Source of the DNA: Amycolatopsis sp. 195334CR
GTDB taxonomy: Bacteria; Actinomycetota; Actinomycetes; Mycobacteriales; Pseudonocardiaceae
Direction: 5' to 3'
Assembly (NCBI RefSeq): GCF_017309385.1
Contig: NZ_JAFJMJ010000002.1
Coordinates: 62,001-126,000, forward strand
DNA: 64,000 nucleotides
Below the pieces are notes generated by a model that made no database searches, was not told the origin of the DNA, and worked only from the letters and a program-made list of their open reading frames with translations. This document shows positions 44,744 to 53,601 of the stretch, piece by piece (within the stretch, counting starts at the first letter, position 1; each line of letters begins with the position of its first letter). Both the position numbers and the translations under genes were made by a program.

Positions 44744-46045
44744 ATGCTGTCGAAACTCGCGCTGGCCGGCGCCCTCCTGGCCACGGTACTGCTACCCAGC
44801 ACCGCCGGGGCGACGGTGCCCGGCACCGCTGGGGCGGCGGGTGGCTGCATGGCGCCGTGGGTGCCGGGCGCGGCGAAGCAGGTCAGCGCCTGCCTCGCCG
44901 ACCTCACCACCGCCGGCACCGTCGAGTCGGGACACACCGTGCCCACCGACTGGGCCGGGCTCACCTCGGCCGGGCTGCCAAGGCCGGGCGCGGTGCCGGG
45001 CGTCCAGATCGACGGCTACTTCCCGGATTCCTCCACCACGAACAACCACCACGGCTGGGCGCACGACGCGCAGTTCGTGCTGCGGTTGCCGGTGCGGTGG
45101 AACGGCGGGCTGGTGATCGCCGGTTCGCCGGGCAACCGCGCGCAGTACGCCAACGACCGCGCGATCGCCGACCACGTGCTGGCCGCCGGGTACGCCTACG
45201 CCGCCACCGACAAGGGCAACACCGGCCTGGAGTTCTTCACCGACGGCGTCCGGCCGGGCGACGCCGTGGCGGAGTGGAACCACCGGGTGACCCAGCTGAC
45301 CGTCGCGGCGAAGGCGGCGGTGGCGCAGCGGTACGGCCGGTTTCCACAAAGGACGTTGATGGCGGGCATCTCCAACGGTGGTTACCTGGTGCGGTGGCAA
45401 CTGGAGAACCGGGCGTGGCTCTACGACGGCGGGGTGGACTGGGAGGGCACGCTCTGGACCGGTGAAGGCCCGAACCTGTTCACCTTCCTGCCCGCCGCGG
45501 TGCGCAATTACCCGGCCTATTCCGCGGGTTCGGCCGAGGCGCGGCAAGCCATTATCGACGCCGGTTTCCCGGCTGGTTCGGAATTTCTCTGGCCCTATCA
45601 CGATCAGGTCTACTGGGGGCTGACCCAGCGCATCTACCGCACGGAATTCGACCCGGAATACGGCGGCGCGGACGCCGATTACGACTACGCGGGGCGGCCG
45701 AGGGCGGTGCACCGGGCGGTGGAACGGGTGGCGCTGACCGGGCGGATCGGCAAGCCGCTGATCACCCTGCACGGCACGCTGGACGCCCTGCTGCCGATCA
45801 GCCGGGACTCCGACGTCTACGCCGGGATGACCGAGGGGCGGCCGCACCGCTACTACCGCATCACCGACGGCACCCACGCCGATGCCCTGTACGACGTGTA
45901 CCCGGAGCGCCTGCGGCCGATCGGGCCGTGCTTCCTGCGCGCCTTCGAGACGATGGGGAAGTGGCTCGACGGCCACCGGCCGCCGCCTTCGAAGACGGTG
46001 CCGCGCCCCGAAGGCATCGACCCAGCCACCACCTGCGAGTTGTAA
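44744..46045 (+). CDS. Secreted alpha/beta hydrolase, tannase/3HB-oligomer-esterase-like
   Basis: 433 residues with a signal peptide to about 22. The hydrolase core begins VIAGSPGNR (~125, oxyanion) and has MAGISNGGYLVRWQL with nucleophile Ser. Later motifs are VDWEGTLW, TLHGTLDALLPI (catalytic Asp) and ITDGTHADALY (catalytic His, ~403). The general style is that of the larger secreted aromatic/oligomer esterases. It is divergent from the PHB-depolymerase-like gene, so a depolymerase/oligomer-hydrolase pair is a reasonable hypothesis. Exact substrate unknown. After the stop lies a GC-rich ~270-bp stretch. Confidence 0.8.
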   Translation: MLSKLALAGALLATVLLPSTAGATVPGTAGAAGGCMAPWVPGAAKQVSACLADLTTAGTVESGHTVPTDWAGLTSAGLPRPGAVPGVQIDGYFPDSSTTNNHHGWAHDAQFVLRLPVRWNGGLVIAGSPGNRAQYANDRAIADHVLAAGYAYAATDKGNTGLEFFTDGVRPGDAVAEWNHRVTQLTVAAKAAVAQRYGRFPQRTLMAGISNGGYLVRWQLENRAWLYDGGVDWEGTLWTGEGPNLFTFLPAAVRNYPAYSAGSAEARQAIIDAGFPAGSEFLWPYHDQVYWGLTQRIYRTEFDPEYGGADADYDYAGRPRAVHRAVERVALTGRIGKPLITLHGTLDALLPISRDSDVYAGMTEGRPHRYYRITDGTHADALYDVYPERLRPIGPCFLRAFETMGKWLDGHRPPPSKTVPRPEGIDPATTCEL

Positions 46046-46319
46046 CCCCCGGCGGCGCGGCGACCCGGCGGCGGGTGGTTGGGTGGCCTGGGACCAGGCC
46101 CGATCGGGCCGACTGCTGGCCTGCGACCTGTGCCCGGGCAGCCACGGGTCACCCGCGAGCGATGGCCGGGAACAACTCGGCGGCCGCCGGATACCAGTGA
46201 GCAGGGCGACCCGGCGGCTACCGAACACCGGCGAGCGGGCTCTACCTGGTGGCTGCCGCACCCACGAGCAGGCTCTGCGTGGTGGCTACCAGGCCCCCCG
46301 ACATCGGCGAACCGCGGCC
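46046..46319. repeat. GC-rich intergenic stretch with palindromes and imperfect repeats
   Basis: No convincing gene is seen. GGCCTGG-GA-CCAGGCC hybridises as a 7-bp hairpin (46085-46100) and abuts the perfect palindrome GGCCCGATCGGGCC (46097-46110), a likely terminator. Further on, GAGCGGGCTCTACCTGGTGG and GAGCAGGCTCTGCGTGGTGG are imperfect direct repeats ~39 bp apart (46228-46290). Confidence 0.5.
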
Positions 46320-46772
46320 CTACCCGGCGGCGACGGCCTCCTCCAGCCCCTTCACCGCGAGCCGGTCGGCGCGTTCGTTTTCCGGGTGGCCCGCGTGTCC
46401 CTTGACCCAGTGCCACTCCACCTGGTGCCGCGCCGCGGCCTGCTCCAGGCGCTGCCACAGGTCGGCGTTCTTCACCGGCGTCTTCCCCGACGTCTGCCAC
46501 CCGTTGGTCTTCCAGCGCGGCAGCCACGACGTGATCCCGTTGCGAACATACGTGCTGTCGGTGTACAGCCGGACCTCGACCGGGCGCTTGAGGCTCTCCA
46601 GCGCCTGGATCGGCGCGGTCAGCTCCATCCGGTTGTTCGTCGTCTCGGCGACCTGACCGCCGTAGAGCTCCTTCTCGTGCGTGCCGTACCGCAGGACCGC
46701 GCCCCAGCCACCCGGACCGGGATTGCCGCTGCACGCACCGTCGGTGTAGATCTCCACGATCCGCTCTGTCAC
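46320..46772 (-). CDS. rnhA: Ribonuclease HI
   Basis: A 150-residue enzyme that cleaves the RNA strand of RNA-DNA hybrids. The four-acid metal site is complete: Asp11 ([16 protein letters not shown]), Glu50 (NRMELTAP), Asp72 (YTDSTYV) and Asp136 (NERADRLA). His126 lies in the flexible KGHAGHPEN loop. Length and motifs match the stand-alone E. coli-type RNase HI, with no N-terminal hybrid-binding domain or C-terminal fusion. It is the most housekeeping-like gene in this part of the window. Confidence 0.97.
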   Translation of the reverse strand: MTERIVEIYTDGACSGNPGPGGWGAVLRYGTHEKELYGGQVAETTNNRMELTAPIQALESLKRPVEVRLYTDSTYVRNGITSWLPRWKTNGWQTSGKTPVKNADLWQRLEQAAARHQVEWHWVKGHAGHPENERADRLAVKGLEEAVAAG

Positions 46773-46822
46773 GCCGGTACCCTACCTCCCCCGATCGAGT
46801 AGGCCCGGTTCGACCTATCGAG

Positions 46823-47695
46823 ATGTGGAAAAGGCCAAAACTCTGTGCTTTTCTCGAACAGAACGCACACCGGAACAAACCCCGACAGGACTGGTGGATC
46901 GTTTTGTCCGAATATCACTGGATACCCCACGGCCGGGAAATCGACGGGCTGAGATCCTCGATCAGCGGTATTCGCGCGGAGGTCACCGGCCACCGGATCT
47001 ACCGCCTGCTGCGCGACCGCACCGACGTGACCACCTTCATGGCGCACCACGTCTTCGCGGTCTGGGACTTCATGTCACTGCTCAAAGCCCTGCAGGGCAG
47101 GCTGACCTGCGTGCGCGTGCCGTGGATCCCCCGCGACGCACCGCTGAGCGCGCGGCTGATCAACGAAATCGTGCTGGTCGAAGAAAGTGACGCGGTCGAA
47201 TCCGGGTTCACCAGCCATTTCGAGCTGTACCGCCAGTCGATGGCGGCGGCCGGGGCGGACACCGCGCCGATCGACGAGTTCCTCGGTCTGCTGCGCAGCG
47301 GCATCCCGGTCCCGCGGGCCTTGGTCACCGCGGGTGTGCCGGACGCCGCCGCGGAGTTCGTGCGCACCACCTGGTCGCTGATCAGCGAGGGCACCGTGCA
47401 CCAGCAGGCGGCGGCCTTCGCCTTCGGCCGCGAGGACCTCGTCCCGGCGATGTTCGCCCAGGTCGCCGCCGAGGAGGAGCGGCTGGCGCTGTTCCGCCTC
47501 TACCTCGAACGCCACGTCGGCGCCGACGGGGAGCGACACGGCCCGACGGCCCTGCACATGCTCACCGAGCTGTGCGGTGCCGACGAGCTGAAGTGGCGGG
47601 AATGCCTCGACACCGTGCACGAGGTGCTGCGGGCGAGGCTGGCCCTGTGGGACGGCATCTGCGCGGCGCTCGACCGGCGCCTCGCACCCACCTGA
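46823..47695 (+). CDS. DUF3050 heme-oxygenase-like fold protein
   Basis: An all-helical DUF3050 protein (290 residues from ATG 46823; about 263 from the TTG at 46904, which has a GGTGG site and better matches the family N-terminus). [19 protein letters not shown] (~73-91) is the family hallmark. With late acidic and His residues ([14 protein letters not shown] and [13 protein letters not shown]) it forms a candidate di-iron site in a heme-oxygenase-like bundle. The function is not established. It is not linked to an obvious pathway. A strong hairpin follows its stop. Confidence 0.82.
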   Translation: MWKRPKLCAFLEQNAHRNKPRQDWWIVLSEYHWIPHGREIDGLRSSISGIRAEVTGHRIYRLLRDRTDVTTFMAHHVFAVWDFMSLLKALQGRLTCVRVPWIPRDAPLSARLINEIVLVEESDAVESGFTSHFELYRQSMAAAGADTAPIDEFLGLLRSGIPVPRALVTAGVPDAAAEFVRTTWSLISEGTVHQQAAAFAFGREDLVPAMFAQVAAEEERLALFRLYLERHVGADGERHGPTALHMLTELCGADELKWRECLDTVHEVLRARLALWDGICAALDRRLAPT

Positions 47696-47700
47696 TCGAC

Positions 47701-47731
47701 GGGTGCGCGGGGCCGCCGACCCCGCGCACCC
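47701..47731. terminator. Perfect 12-bp hairpin, bidirectional terminator
   Basis: GGGTGCGCGGGG (47701-47712) and CCCCGCGCACCC (47720-47731) pair perfectly with a 7-nt loop. They lie between the convergent DUF3050 gene and the acyl-CoA-synthetase-like gene. Confidence 0.8.
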
Positions 47732-47768
47732 GGAAAGGCCGTTCACCCGAAGGTGGGAACGCCCTGCG

Positions 47769-49343
47769 TCAGGTCCACCGTCCGGTGCCCGGGGTCTCGG
47801 CGCAGCCGGTGAGCATGGTCAGCAACGCGAGCCGCCGGACCTGCCCGGTGCCGGTGCGCGGGATCTCCTCCCAGGTCAGCACGCGCGGCGGCTGGAGCTC
47901 GGGCAGGTCGTGCACCGCGCCGGTCCACTCCGCCGCGTCGACGCGGCCGGTCTCGGTGACCACCACCGGCAGCGGGTCCTTGCCGGGCATGGCCAGCACC
48001 AGGCATTCGAGCACGCCGGGCAGCCGGTCCTCCAGCACGTCCTCCAACTCCAGGCAGCTCAGCCCGGGCGTGGTGTCCACCTCGCGGTCGAGCAGCAGCA
48101 CCCGGCCGTCGCGCCGGTGCACCGCGAGGTCGCCGGTGTTCCACCAGCCGGCGTCGTGCTTCTCCTGCCAGCGCTGGTTTTCCCCGACGTAACCGAGGCA
48201 GCGCGCGGGCGTCCGGGTGAGCGCCAGCCCGGCCCGCCCGCGCGGCAACGGTTCGAAGGTGCCCGGATCGACCACCTTCAGCCGGGTGCGGAGCGGGATC
48301 GCCCGGCCGAGGTCGCGGGTGGCCGGTTGCCGTTCGCGGCGCACGGCCAGCGATTTCCGGGTGAGGAAGCGGACGGTGATCGGCCCGGTCTCGGTCTGCC
48401 CCCAACCCTGGATCCACAGTGGACGACGCCGCCGGGAGGCGTGCAGGTAGTCCCGGACCACCGGCGGGTGCATCGCGTCGTAGGTGCTCAGGAACACCCG
48501 CACGTCGCGGAACGGATTGTCCAAACGGGACAGCAACGGCCGGAACCGGGCGAACGCGGCGGGCAGTGCCTCGACGAAGGTCGGCGGATACCGGCGGAGC
48601 AGCACGTCCGCGGCGTCGGGGTGCTGTCCGGACAGGATCACGATCCGGGCCGGGGCGCGGCAGAACACGCCGGCCGTCCAGCAGAAGGTGCGGCCGTGCG
48701 CGTAGGAACTGGCGTTGGCGACCGTGTCGTCGCGGCGGATGCCGACCGCGGGCAGCCGGACGGCTTCCAACCCGGCGAGCTTGCGGACGATCGTCGAGGT
48801 CGAGTGCACCACGAGCTTCGGCAGCCCGGTGGTGCCCGAGGTGTGGTTGATCACCAGTGGCGCGTGCTCGTCCGGGCGGCGTGGTGGCGGCGGGCGGTGC
48901 CCGCGCACCCGGTCGACGTGGATCGCGCCGGGTTCCGGAGTGTCCAAAGTGATCACCCGGGAGGCGAAGGCCACGCCGAGCGCGGCGTGCTCGGCGGTGG
49001 TCACCAGCACCGCGGGCTTCAACCGCCGCAGCAGTTCCGCCAGCCATTCGGGTGGCAGGTGCGCGGAAAGCTGCGCCGGGACCGCGCCGAGCCGGATCGC
49101 CGCGCAGGCGATCAGGTCGTAGTCCCAGTGGTTCGGCTTGAGCACCGCGACCCGGTCACCGGCCCGGGTGCCCGCCGCGGCCAGCCAGCCCGACACTTCG
49201 GCCACCAGCGCGGCGAGTTCTCCCGCGCCGTAGTCGATCCCGCCGTCCGGCGCGATGTCGAAAGGACGGTCGAGCCGTACGCGGGTGGCGTAGCCCCGAT
49301 CGGCGCACTCGTCGAACAGCACGCCCATGTCGTACGGCCTCAT
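47769..49343 (-). CDS. Acyl-CoA-synthetase-like protein with altered A10 motif
   Basis: A 524-residue member of the adenylate-forming (ANL) family, the third gene of the minus-strand operon. HTSGTTGLPK at 167-176 is the P-loop-like A3 motif, GWGQTE (~324) the A5 motif, and GWWNTGDL (~406) A7. At the C-terminus the catalytic A10 lysine, normally in RTGxGKxxR, is a glutamine: RTGTGQVRR with Gln501. Loss of this Lys usually destroys adenylation, so it may do only the thioester half reaction, bind acyl-adenylate, or work with altered chemistry. It overlaps the flavin oxidoreductase by 4 nt (ATGA). Confidence 0.87.
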   Translation of the reverse strand: MRPYDMGVLFDECADRGYATRVRLDRPFDIAPDGGIDYGAGELAALVAEVSGWLAAAGTRAGDRVAVLKPNHWDYDLIACAAIRLGAVPAQLSAHLPPEWLAELLRRLKPAVLVTTAEHAALGVAFASRVITLDTPEPGAIHVDRVRGHRPPPPRRPDEHAPLVINHTSGTTGLPKLVVHSTSTIVRKLAGLEAVRLPAVGIRRDDTVANASSYAHGRTFCWTAGVFCRAPARIVILSGQHPDAADVLLRRYPPTFVEALPAAFARFRPLLSRLDNPFRDVRVFLSTYDAMHPPVVRDYLHASRRRRPLWIQGWGQTETGPITVRFLTRKSLAVRRERQPATRDLGRAIPLRTRLKVVDPGTFEPLPRGRAGLALTRTPARCLGYVGENQRWQEKHDAGWWNTGDLAVHRRDGRVLLLDREVDTTPGLSCLELEDVLEDRLPGVLECLVLAMPGKDPLPVVVTETGRVDAAEWTGAVHDLPELQPPRVLTWEEIPRTGTGQVRRLALLTMLTGCAETPGTGRWT

Positions 49344-50662
49344 ACCGTCTCCTTCACGCCGGCGCGGCAGTGGTGCAGCACCCTCGACGCGGCCAGCGCC
49401 CCGGCGCGGATCGCGCCTTCGCTGCTGGGGTGCAAGGAGATCCAGTCACCCGCGTAGTCGACCGGGCCGACCGGCCGCGCCTCGAAACCGGCACGCAGGG
49501 CCAGTGCCGCCGGGGTCGCCTCGGGCAGGCCGTGGCGGAACCGGTGGATCAGGGGTTCGCCGGTGGCCACGCCCAGGCCGGGCAGGAACCGTTCGCCGGC
49601 CCCGAGCAGGCGCGGCACGATATCGCCCTCCGGAGCATCGATCAGTTCGGCGGCCACTGGGGGAGCGGCGTGCAGGCTCACCAGGCCGCGTCCGTCCGGT
49701 GCCCGGGATCCGTGCCTCTCGTGGTCCACGACGACGCCGGACAACACGGATTCCTCGGCGGCCGGGGTGAGCAACGCGTGCAGCGGGCGGTTCGCCTTCA
49801 GCGCGAGCGGCCGGTCCAGCAGGCAACTGAGCTTGAGCATCGGGGTGAACGAGCACGCGGCGAGGTACGGTTCGGCGGCCGGATCGGGGTTGGCGTGCAG
49901 TGCCGCCGCGACGGGCGCGGGTACGCACAGCACCGCCGCCCGCGCGTGGAAGGTGCCTGCCGCGGTGGTCACCCTGGCGTGGGAGCCGTCGGCGACCACC
50001 TCGTCCACCGGATGATCCGTTTCGACGTCCAGTTGGGCGGCCAGGTGTCGCGCGAGGGTGTCCATGCCGTCGGTGCAGGTGCGCCACGTCGTAGACATGC
50101 CAGCTGAACCGGTCGCCAGCAGCAGGCAGGCCATCGGGGCGATAGCGGAGTTTTCCGGCCGCCAGCCGAAGAAGTGCGCGCCGAGTGGCTGCGCCAGGTA
50201 GTCGTGCAGATCGCGGTGGAGACGCTCGGTGAACTCGGTGACCGTGGCCGAACCGAGCGGTGTCCCTTCTGGACGGTCCGTGTCGTAGTCACGTCTTTGT
50301 CTTCTGGCGCGCAGGAGCAACCGCGTCAGTTGCCAGCGCGCGCGGAGCGACAGCGCGGAGAGGGCGGGCTGGGCACGGCCGTCGCGCCAGATGCCCGTCG
50401 AACTCCGGATCGCGGGAACGTCCGCGATCGGCAAACCCGTGCGGCGCAGGAGTTCCCAGGTGGCGCGGTAACCCTCGGTGGAGATCTGCTCGGTGCCGGT
50501 GTCGATGGTGTAGCCCTGGTGGCGGATGGTCGCCATCCGCCCGCCGACCTGCCCGGACGCCTCGAACACCCGGACCGAGAGCCCGGCCCGCCGCAGTTCG
50601 TGCGCCACGGTCAGCCCGGCGATGCCCGCGCCCACCACCGCCACGTCCGGCGTGCCGCTCAC
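49340..50662 (-). CDS. FAD-dependent amine-oxidase/protoporphyrinogen-oxidase-like enzyme
   Basis: 440 residues. The FAD dinucleotide-binding motif AVVGAGIAGLTVAHEL (~8-23) is followed by FEASGQVGGRMAT (~33-45), which is the GG motif of the amine oxidase/CrtI family. GTEQISTEGY and a late HRFRHGLPEATP segment are family-like, and a DWISLHPSSEGAIRAG tail closes the flavin domain. This group includes desaturases and amine and protoporphyrinogen oxidases; substrate unknown. GTG start 50662 overlaps the UbiA-like stop by 4 nt (GTGA) and its own stop overlaps the synthetase ATG, so the three are translated in a chain. Confidence 0.85.
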   Translation of the reverse strand: MSGTPDVAVVGAGIAGLTVAHELRRAGLSVRVFEASGQVGGRMATIRHQGYTIDTGTEQISTEGYRATWELLRRTGLPIADVPAIRSSTGIWRDGRAQPALSALSLRARWQLTRLLLRARRQRRDYDTDRPEGTPLGSATVTEFTERLHRDLHDYLAQPLGAHFFGWRPENSAIAPMACLLLATGSAGMSTTWRTCTDGMDTLARHLAAQLDVETDHPVDEVVADGSHARVTTAAGTFHARAAVLCVPAPVAAALHANPDPAAEPYLAACSFTPMLKLSCLLDRPLALKANRPLHALLTPAAEESVLSGVVVDHERHGSRAPDGRGLVSLHAAPPVAAELIDAPEGDIVPRLLGAGERFLPGLGVATGEPLIHRFRHGLPEATPAALALRAGFEARPVGPVDYAGDWISLHPSSEGAIRAGALAASRVLHHCRAGVKETV

Positions 50663-51474
50663 CCGAGCGCCAGCACGAGCAGGTTCGACAACACCATGAG
50701 CAGCGCGGAAAGCCGGTGCGCGCGCAAGCCCAGTGCTCGCGCGGTCTCGAGGTCGCCCGTCCGGAAGCGGTGGTACTGCAGGGCGCGCAACGCGGTCGCC
50801 GGTGCCATCGCCACCACGAACCACCACGGCGCGGCACCGAGCAGCGAGCCGATCGCGCCGGCCAGGAACTCCGCCGGGGCGAGCACCGCGACGAGCCGCG
50901 TGTTCGGTGAACCCGTGGCGTAACCGCGGGCCAGCAGGGTGCCGAGGCCGAAGACCACCGCCTGCACCACGACGAACGGGTGCAGCGTGCCGGTGGCCAG
51001 CGCGTAGGGCGCCAGCACCACCACGCCGCCGAGCACGGCGACCAACGGCTCCGGGAGCCCGGGTTCGACCACGGCGGGGGTGGCGGTCAGTGCGATCAGC
51101 ACGATCGTCCACACTGGACTGAACGGGCTGATCAGGACGGCCGTGGTCCACAGCAGCACGCCCGCGAACGCCGCACCCCAGCCGAACCACCGCACCTCCG
51201 ACGAGGTCAGCGCGAAGGGCGGCCGGTGCTCGCCGGGGTCGTGGCCGAAGGAGGCCAGCAGGCAGCTCCCACCGGCGGTGAAGCACAGCAGCATGGCGAA
51301 AACGCTGACGCTGAACTGCGCCGTCGTGCCCAGGAGCGCGGTGAACACCACGAACGGGCTCAGGTAAGTGGCGAAGGTGCCGAGCCTCGCGAGCCGGAGG
51401 CAACTGCGGACCTTGCTCTCGCGGATCGGTTCCGCCCGCCATTGGGCGAGCAGCCGGTCCTGGCTCCTGGTCAT
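50659..51474 (-). CDS. UbiA-superfamily-like membrane protein with degenerate aspartate motifs
   Basis: A 271-residue protein of ~8 hydrophobic segments with the helix spacing of UbiA prenyltransferases. The position of the first Asp-rich motif reads ASFGHDPGEHRPPFALTS, with a single Asp rather than NDxxDxxxD. The second motif position is GYATGSPNTRLVAVLAP, with no Asp. Mg-diphosphate binding as in normal UbiA enzymes is therefore doubtful; another lipid role or altered prenyl binding is possible. It heads the minus-strand operon, reading away from the 296-bp shared control region. Confidence 0.55.
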   Translation of the reverse strand: MTRSQDRLLAQWRAEPIRESKVRSCLRLARLGTFATYLSPFVVFTALLGTTAQFSVSVFAMLLCFTAGGSCLLASFGHDPGEHRPPFALTSSEVRWFGWGAAFAGVLLWTTAVLISPFSPVWTIVLIALTATPAVVEPGLPEPLVAVLGGVVVLAPYALATGTLHPFVVVQAVVFGLGTLLARGYATGSPNTRLVAVLAPAEFLAGAIGSLLGAAPWWFVVAMAPATALRALQYHRFRTGDLETARALGLRAHRLSALLMVLSNLLVLALG

Positions 51475-51770
51475 CGTGTCCCCCGGGCGGCCGCGGTATT
51501 CGGATTGCGCCGATCGAGCGACATTCCGGCCGGCCGGGTTCTTCTGGAAAAGTGCAGCTCGGCAAGGGTTTCCGCCCGATCGTCGACCATCACGCTCCGC
51601 TGCACTGTCACGTACCGAAAGTAGCTGAGCGGCTTGGTGGCGAAAAGGGAGGAATGGTAACCGGGCCGGTTTTCACTCTTTGCGGTCAGTTTTCCACCAC
51701 GGTTCTCGACGGTGGAGGGAGCCGCGGCGGATATTACGACGGACAGCCTTCCCCGAACGAGACGAGAATC
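51475..51770. promoter_or_regulatory. Shared divergent control region of the two operons
   Basis: 296 bp with no convincing gene, between the UbiA-like and Gfo/Idh start codons. It is AT-richer in patches (GAAAAGGGAGGAATGGTAAC, GGTTTTCACTCTTTGCGG) than its surroundings, consistent with promoters in both directions. The clear inverted-repeat operators seen elsewhere in this window are absent. Confidence 0.5.
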
Positions 51771-52775
51771 ATGCTGCAAACGCTGGTGCTCGGGCTGGGC
51801 CGGGCCGGCGCCGCGCGGCACCTCCCGGCGCTCACCCGGATCACCGAAGCCGGGTTGCCGGGAGTGTTCGCCGATCACCCGATCGTTGCCCACGACCCCC
51901 GGCCGGTGGAACTGCCGCACCTGCCCCGGGTCCGGGTCACCGGTGACCTCGGCGAGGCGATGGCGCTGGTGGACCCCGGATCGGCGGTCGCTCACCTGTG
52001 CACCCCGCCGGGTTCGCGGCTCACCCTGCTGGAAGAACTGGTGCGCAACGGGTTCCGCCGGTTCGTGGTGGAGAAACCGCTCGGTGCCGGGCGCCGCGAG
52101 CTCGACCGGATCGGCGTGGTGCGCCGCCGGTACGGCCTGGAGATCGCGGTGGTGGCGCCGTGGCTGGCGGCCGGGCTCACCGAACGGCTGGCGAAACTGG
52201 CGCGTTCCGGCGAGTTCGGCGCGCTGCGCCTGGTGACGGTGAACCAGCACCAGCCCCGGTTCCACCGCTCGCTCACCACTTCGGAGCACACGAACGCGTG
52301 CGAGGTCGAGCTGCCGGACGCGGTGCCGGTGGCGCTGCGGCTGGCCGGGCCCGCCGAGCTGGTCGACGCGGAGTGGTCCGACATGACCTGCGGCGAGCGG
52401 GAGATCCCGCGGCTCGGCGGCGCTTCGCTGACCCTGCGGCACGACGGCGGGGTGCTGACCAGGCTGCGGTCGGACCTGACCTCGCCGATCCACGAGCGCA
52501 GCATCTCGCTCAGCCTCGACCACGGCATCGTCACCGGGCACTACCCGCTCAGCGCCGAGGACGACCACGCGCAGCTGGAAGTGGTGTCGCCGCACCGGAG
52601 CGACCGGGAGGTGTTCCGCGACGACGCGCTGACCGCGTTCTTCCTGCGCACCTACCGGGCTTTCCGCGCCGGGAAGCCGGTGGGGATCGACCTGCACGAA
52701 CGGGCCGCGCGGTTGCTGATCGAGGCGAAGGAGCGGTGCGCGCGACGCGGGCTGGTGGCGTCGCATGCGCCGTGA
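51771..52775 (+). CDS. Gfo/Idh/MocA-family oxidoreductase
   Basis: 334 residues. The N-terminal Rossmann domain starts TLVLGLGRAGAARHLPAL, and the signature lysine segment VEKPLGAGRREL (~102) is the EKP motif typical of the family. The C-terminal domain is an alpha/beta dimerisation and substrate domain. Members oxidise or reduce sugars, inositols, cyclitols and related polyols with NAD(P). ATG 51771 has a GACGAG site; the upstream frame lacks one. It overlaps the TIM-barrel gene by 11 nt, opening the plus-strand operon. Confidence 0.82.
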   Translation: MLQTLVLGLGRAGAARHLPALTRITEAGLPGVFADHPIVAHDPRPVELPHLPRVRVTGDLGEAMALVDPGSAVAHLCTPPGSRLTLLEELVRNGFRRFVVEKPLGAGRRELDRIGVVRRRYGLEIAVVAPWLAAGLTERLAKLARSGEFGALRLVTVNQHQPRFHRSLTTSEHTNACEVELPDAVPVALRLAGPAELVDAEWSDMTCGEREIPRLGGASLTLRHDGGVLTRLRSDLTSPIHERSISLSLDHGIVTGHYPLSAEDDHAQLEVVSPHRSDREVFRDDALTAFFLRTYRAFRAGKPVGIDLHERAARLLIEAKERCARRGLVASHAP

Positions 52776-53601
52776 ACTGTCGTTCGCCGGGATCGGCGAC
52801 GAGGCGGGCGCGAGACTCCAGGCCCAGGTCACCGCGATCCGGCGGCTGGGCTGGCGGCAGCTGGAGCTGCGCAGCGTGGACGGCCGGGCGATCGCCGACC
52901 TGGGCCTGGACGGGCTCCGGCGGGTCGAGAAGGCGATCCGCGACGCCGGGGTGGAGGTGGTCTGCCTCGACTCGCGGATCGGCAACTGGGCGCGGCCGAT
53001 CACCGTGCCGTTCGCCCGTGAACTGTACGAACTCGACGAGCTGATCGACTGGTGCCTGGCGCTGGACACCCGGTTCATCCGGATCATGTCCTACCCGAAC
53101 ACCGAACTGCCCGAGGGCGAGTGGCGCGCCAGGGTGCTCGACCGGGTGCGGCGGCTGGCCGAGCGCGCCGCCGAGGTGGATGTGGTGCTGCTGCACGAGA
53201 ACTGCTCCGGCTGGGCCGGGGCCGATGCCGAACGCGCCCTCGAACTGGTCACCACCGTCGGCAACCTGCGGCTGCTGTACAACACGGGCAACGGCGTCGT
53301 GCACGGGTACTCGGGGCACGATCTGCTCGCGGAGGTCGTGGACCACGTCGAGCACGTGCACGTCAAGGACGCGGTGGTGGTCGACGGGGTGGCGCGGTTC
53401 TGCCTGCCCGGGCAGGGCGAGGCGCGGGTGGCCGACTCGCTGCGGTTGCTGCTGGCGCACGGGTACCGGGGCGCGTTCTCGCTCGAACCGCAGCTGAACG
53501 TGGTGCCACGGCAGGGAAAGGTGGTCGGCGACACGGCGGCCGACGCGTTCGTCTCGGCCGGGCGGGCGCTGGAACGGCTGGGCGTGGAGATCCCGCGGTG
53601 A
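52765..53601 (+). CDS. TIM-barrel sugar-phosphate isomerase/epimerase-type protein
   Basis: 278 residues of the xylose-isomerase-like/AP-endonuclease-2 TIM-barrel superfamily. LRSVDGR and VEVVCLDSRI begin early barrel strands. HENCSGW (~136-142), LLYNTGNG (~170) and HVHVKDAVV (~195) supply the metal-binding Glu/Asn/His set of this superfamily, and LEPQ (~236) a later Glu. Members isomerise or epimerise keto-sugars, inososes or hydroxypyruvate-type substrates. It overlaps both neighbours, 11 nt upstream and 4 nt downstream (GTGA), which argues for a stoichiometric pathway with the dehydrogenase before it. Confidence 0.82.
   Translation: MRRELSFAGIGDEAGARLQAQVTAIRRLGWRQLELRSVDGRAIADLGLDGLRRVEKAIRDAGVEVVCLDSRIGNWARPITVPFARELYELDELIDWCLALDTRFIRIMSYPNTELPEGEWRARVLDRVRRLAERAAEVDVVLLHENCSGWAGADAERALELVTTVGNLRLLYNTGNGVVHGYSGHDLLAEVVDHVEHVHVKDAVVVDGVARFCLPGQGEARVADSLRLLLAHGYRGAFSLEPQLNVVPRQGKVVGDTAADAFVSAGRALERLGVEIPR

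Noticed and set aside
46085..46110. Possible second gene in the GC-rich stretch after the esterase
   Set aside because: Short frames have no ribosome sites; palindromes and repeats explain the region better.
51471..53087. Minus-strand frame covering the divergent control region
   Set aside because: It runs antisense to the Gfo/Idh gene and its Ser/Arg/Gln-rich sequence has no protein-like features.
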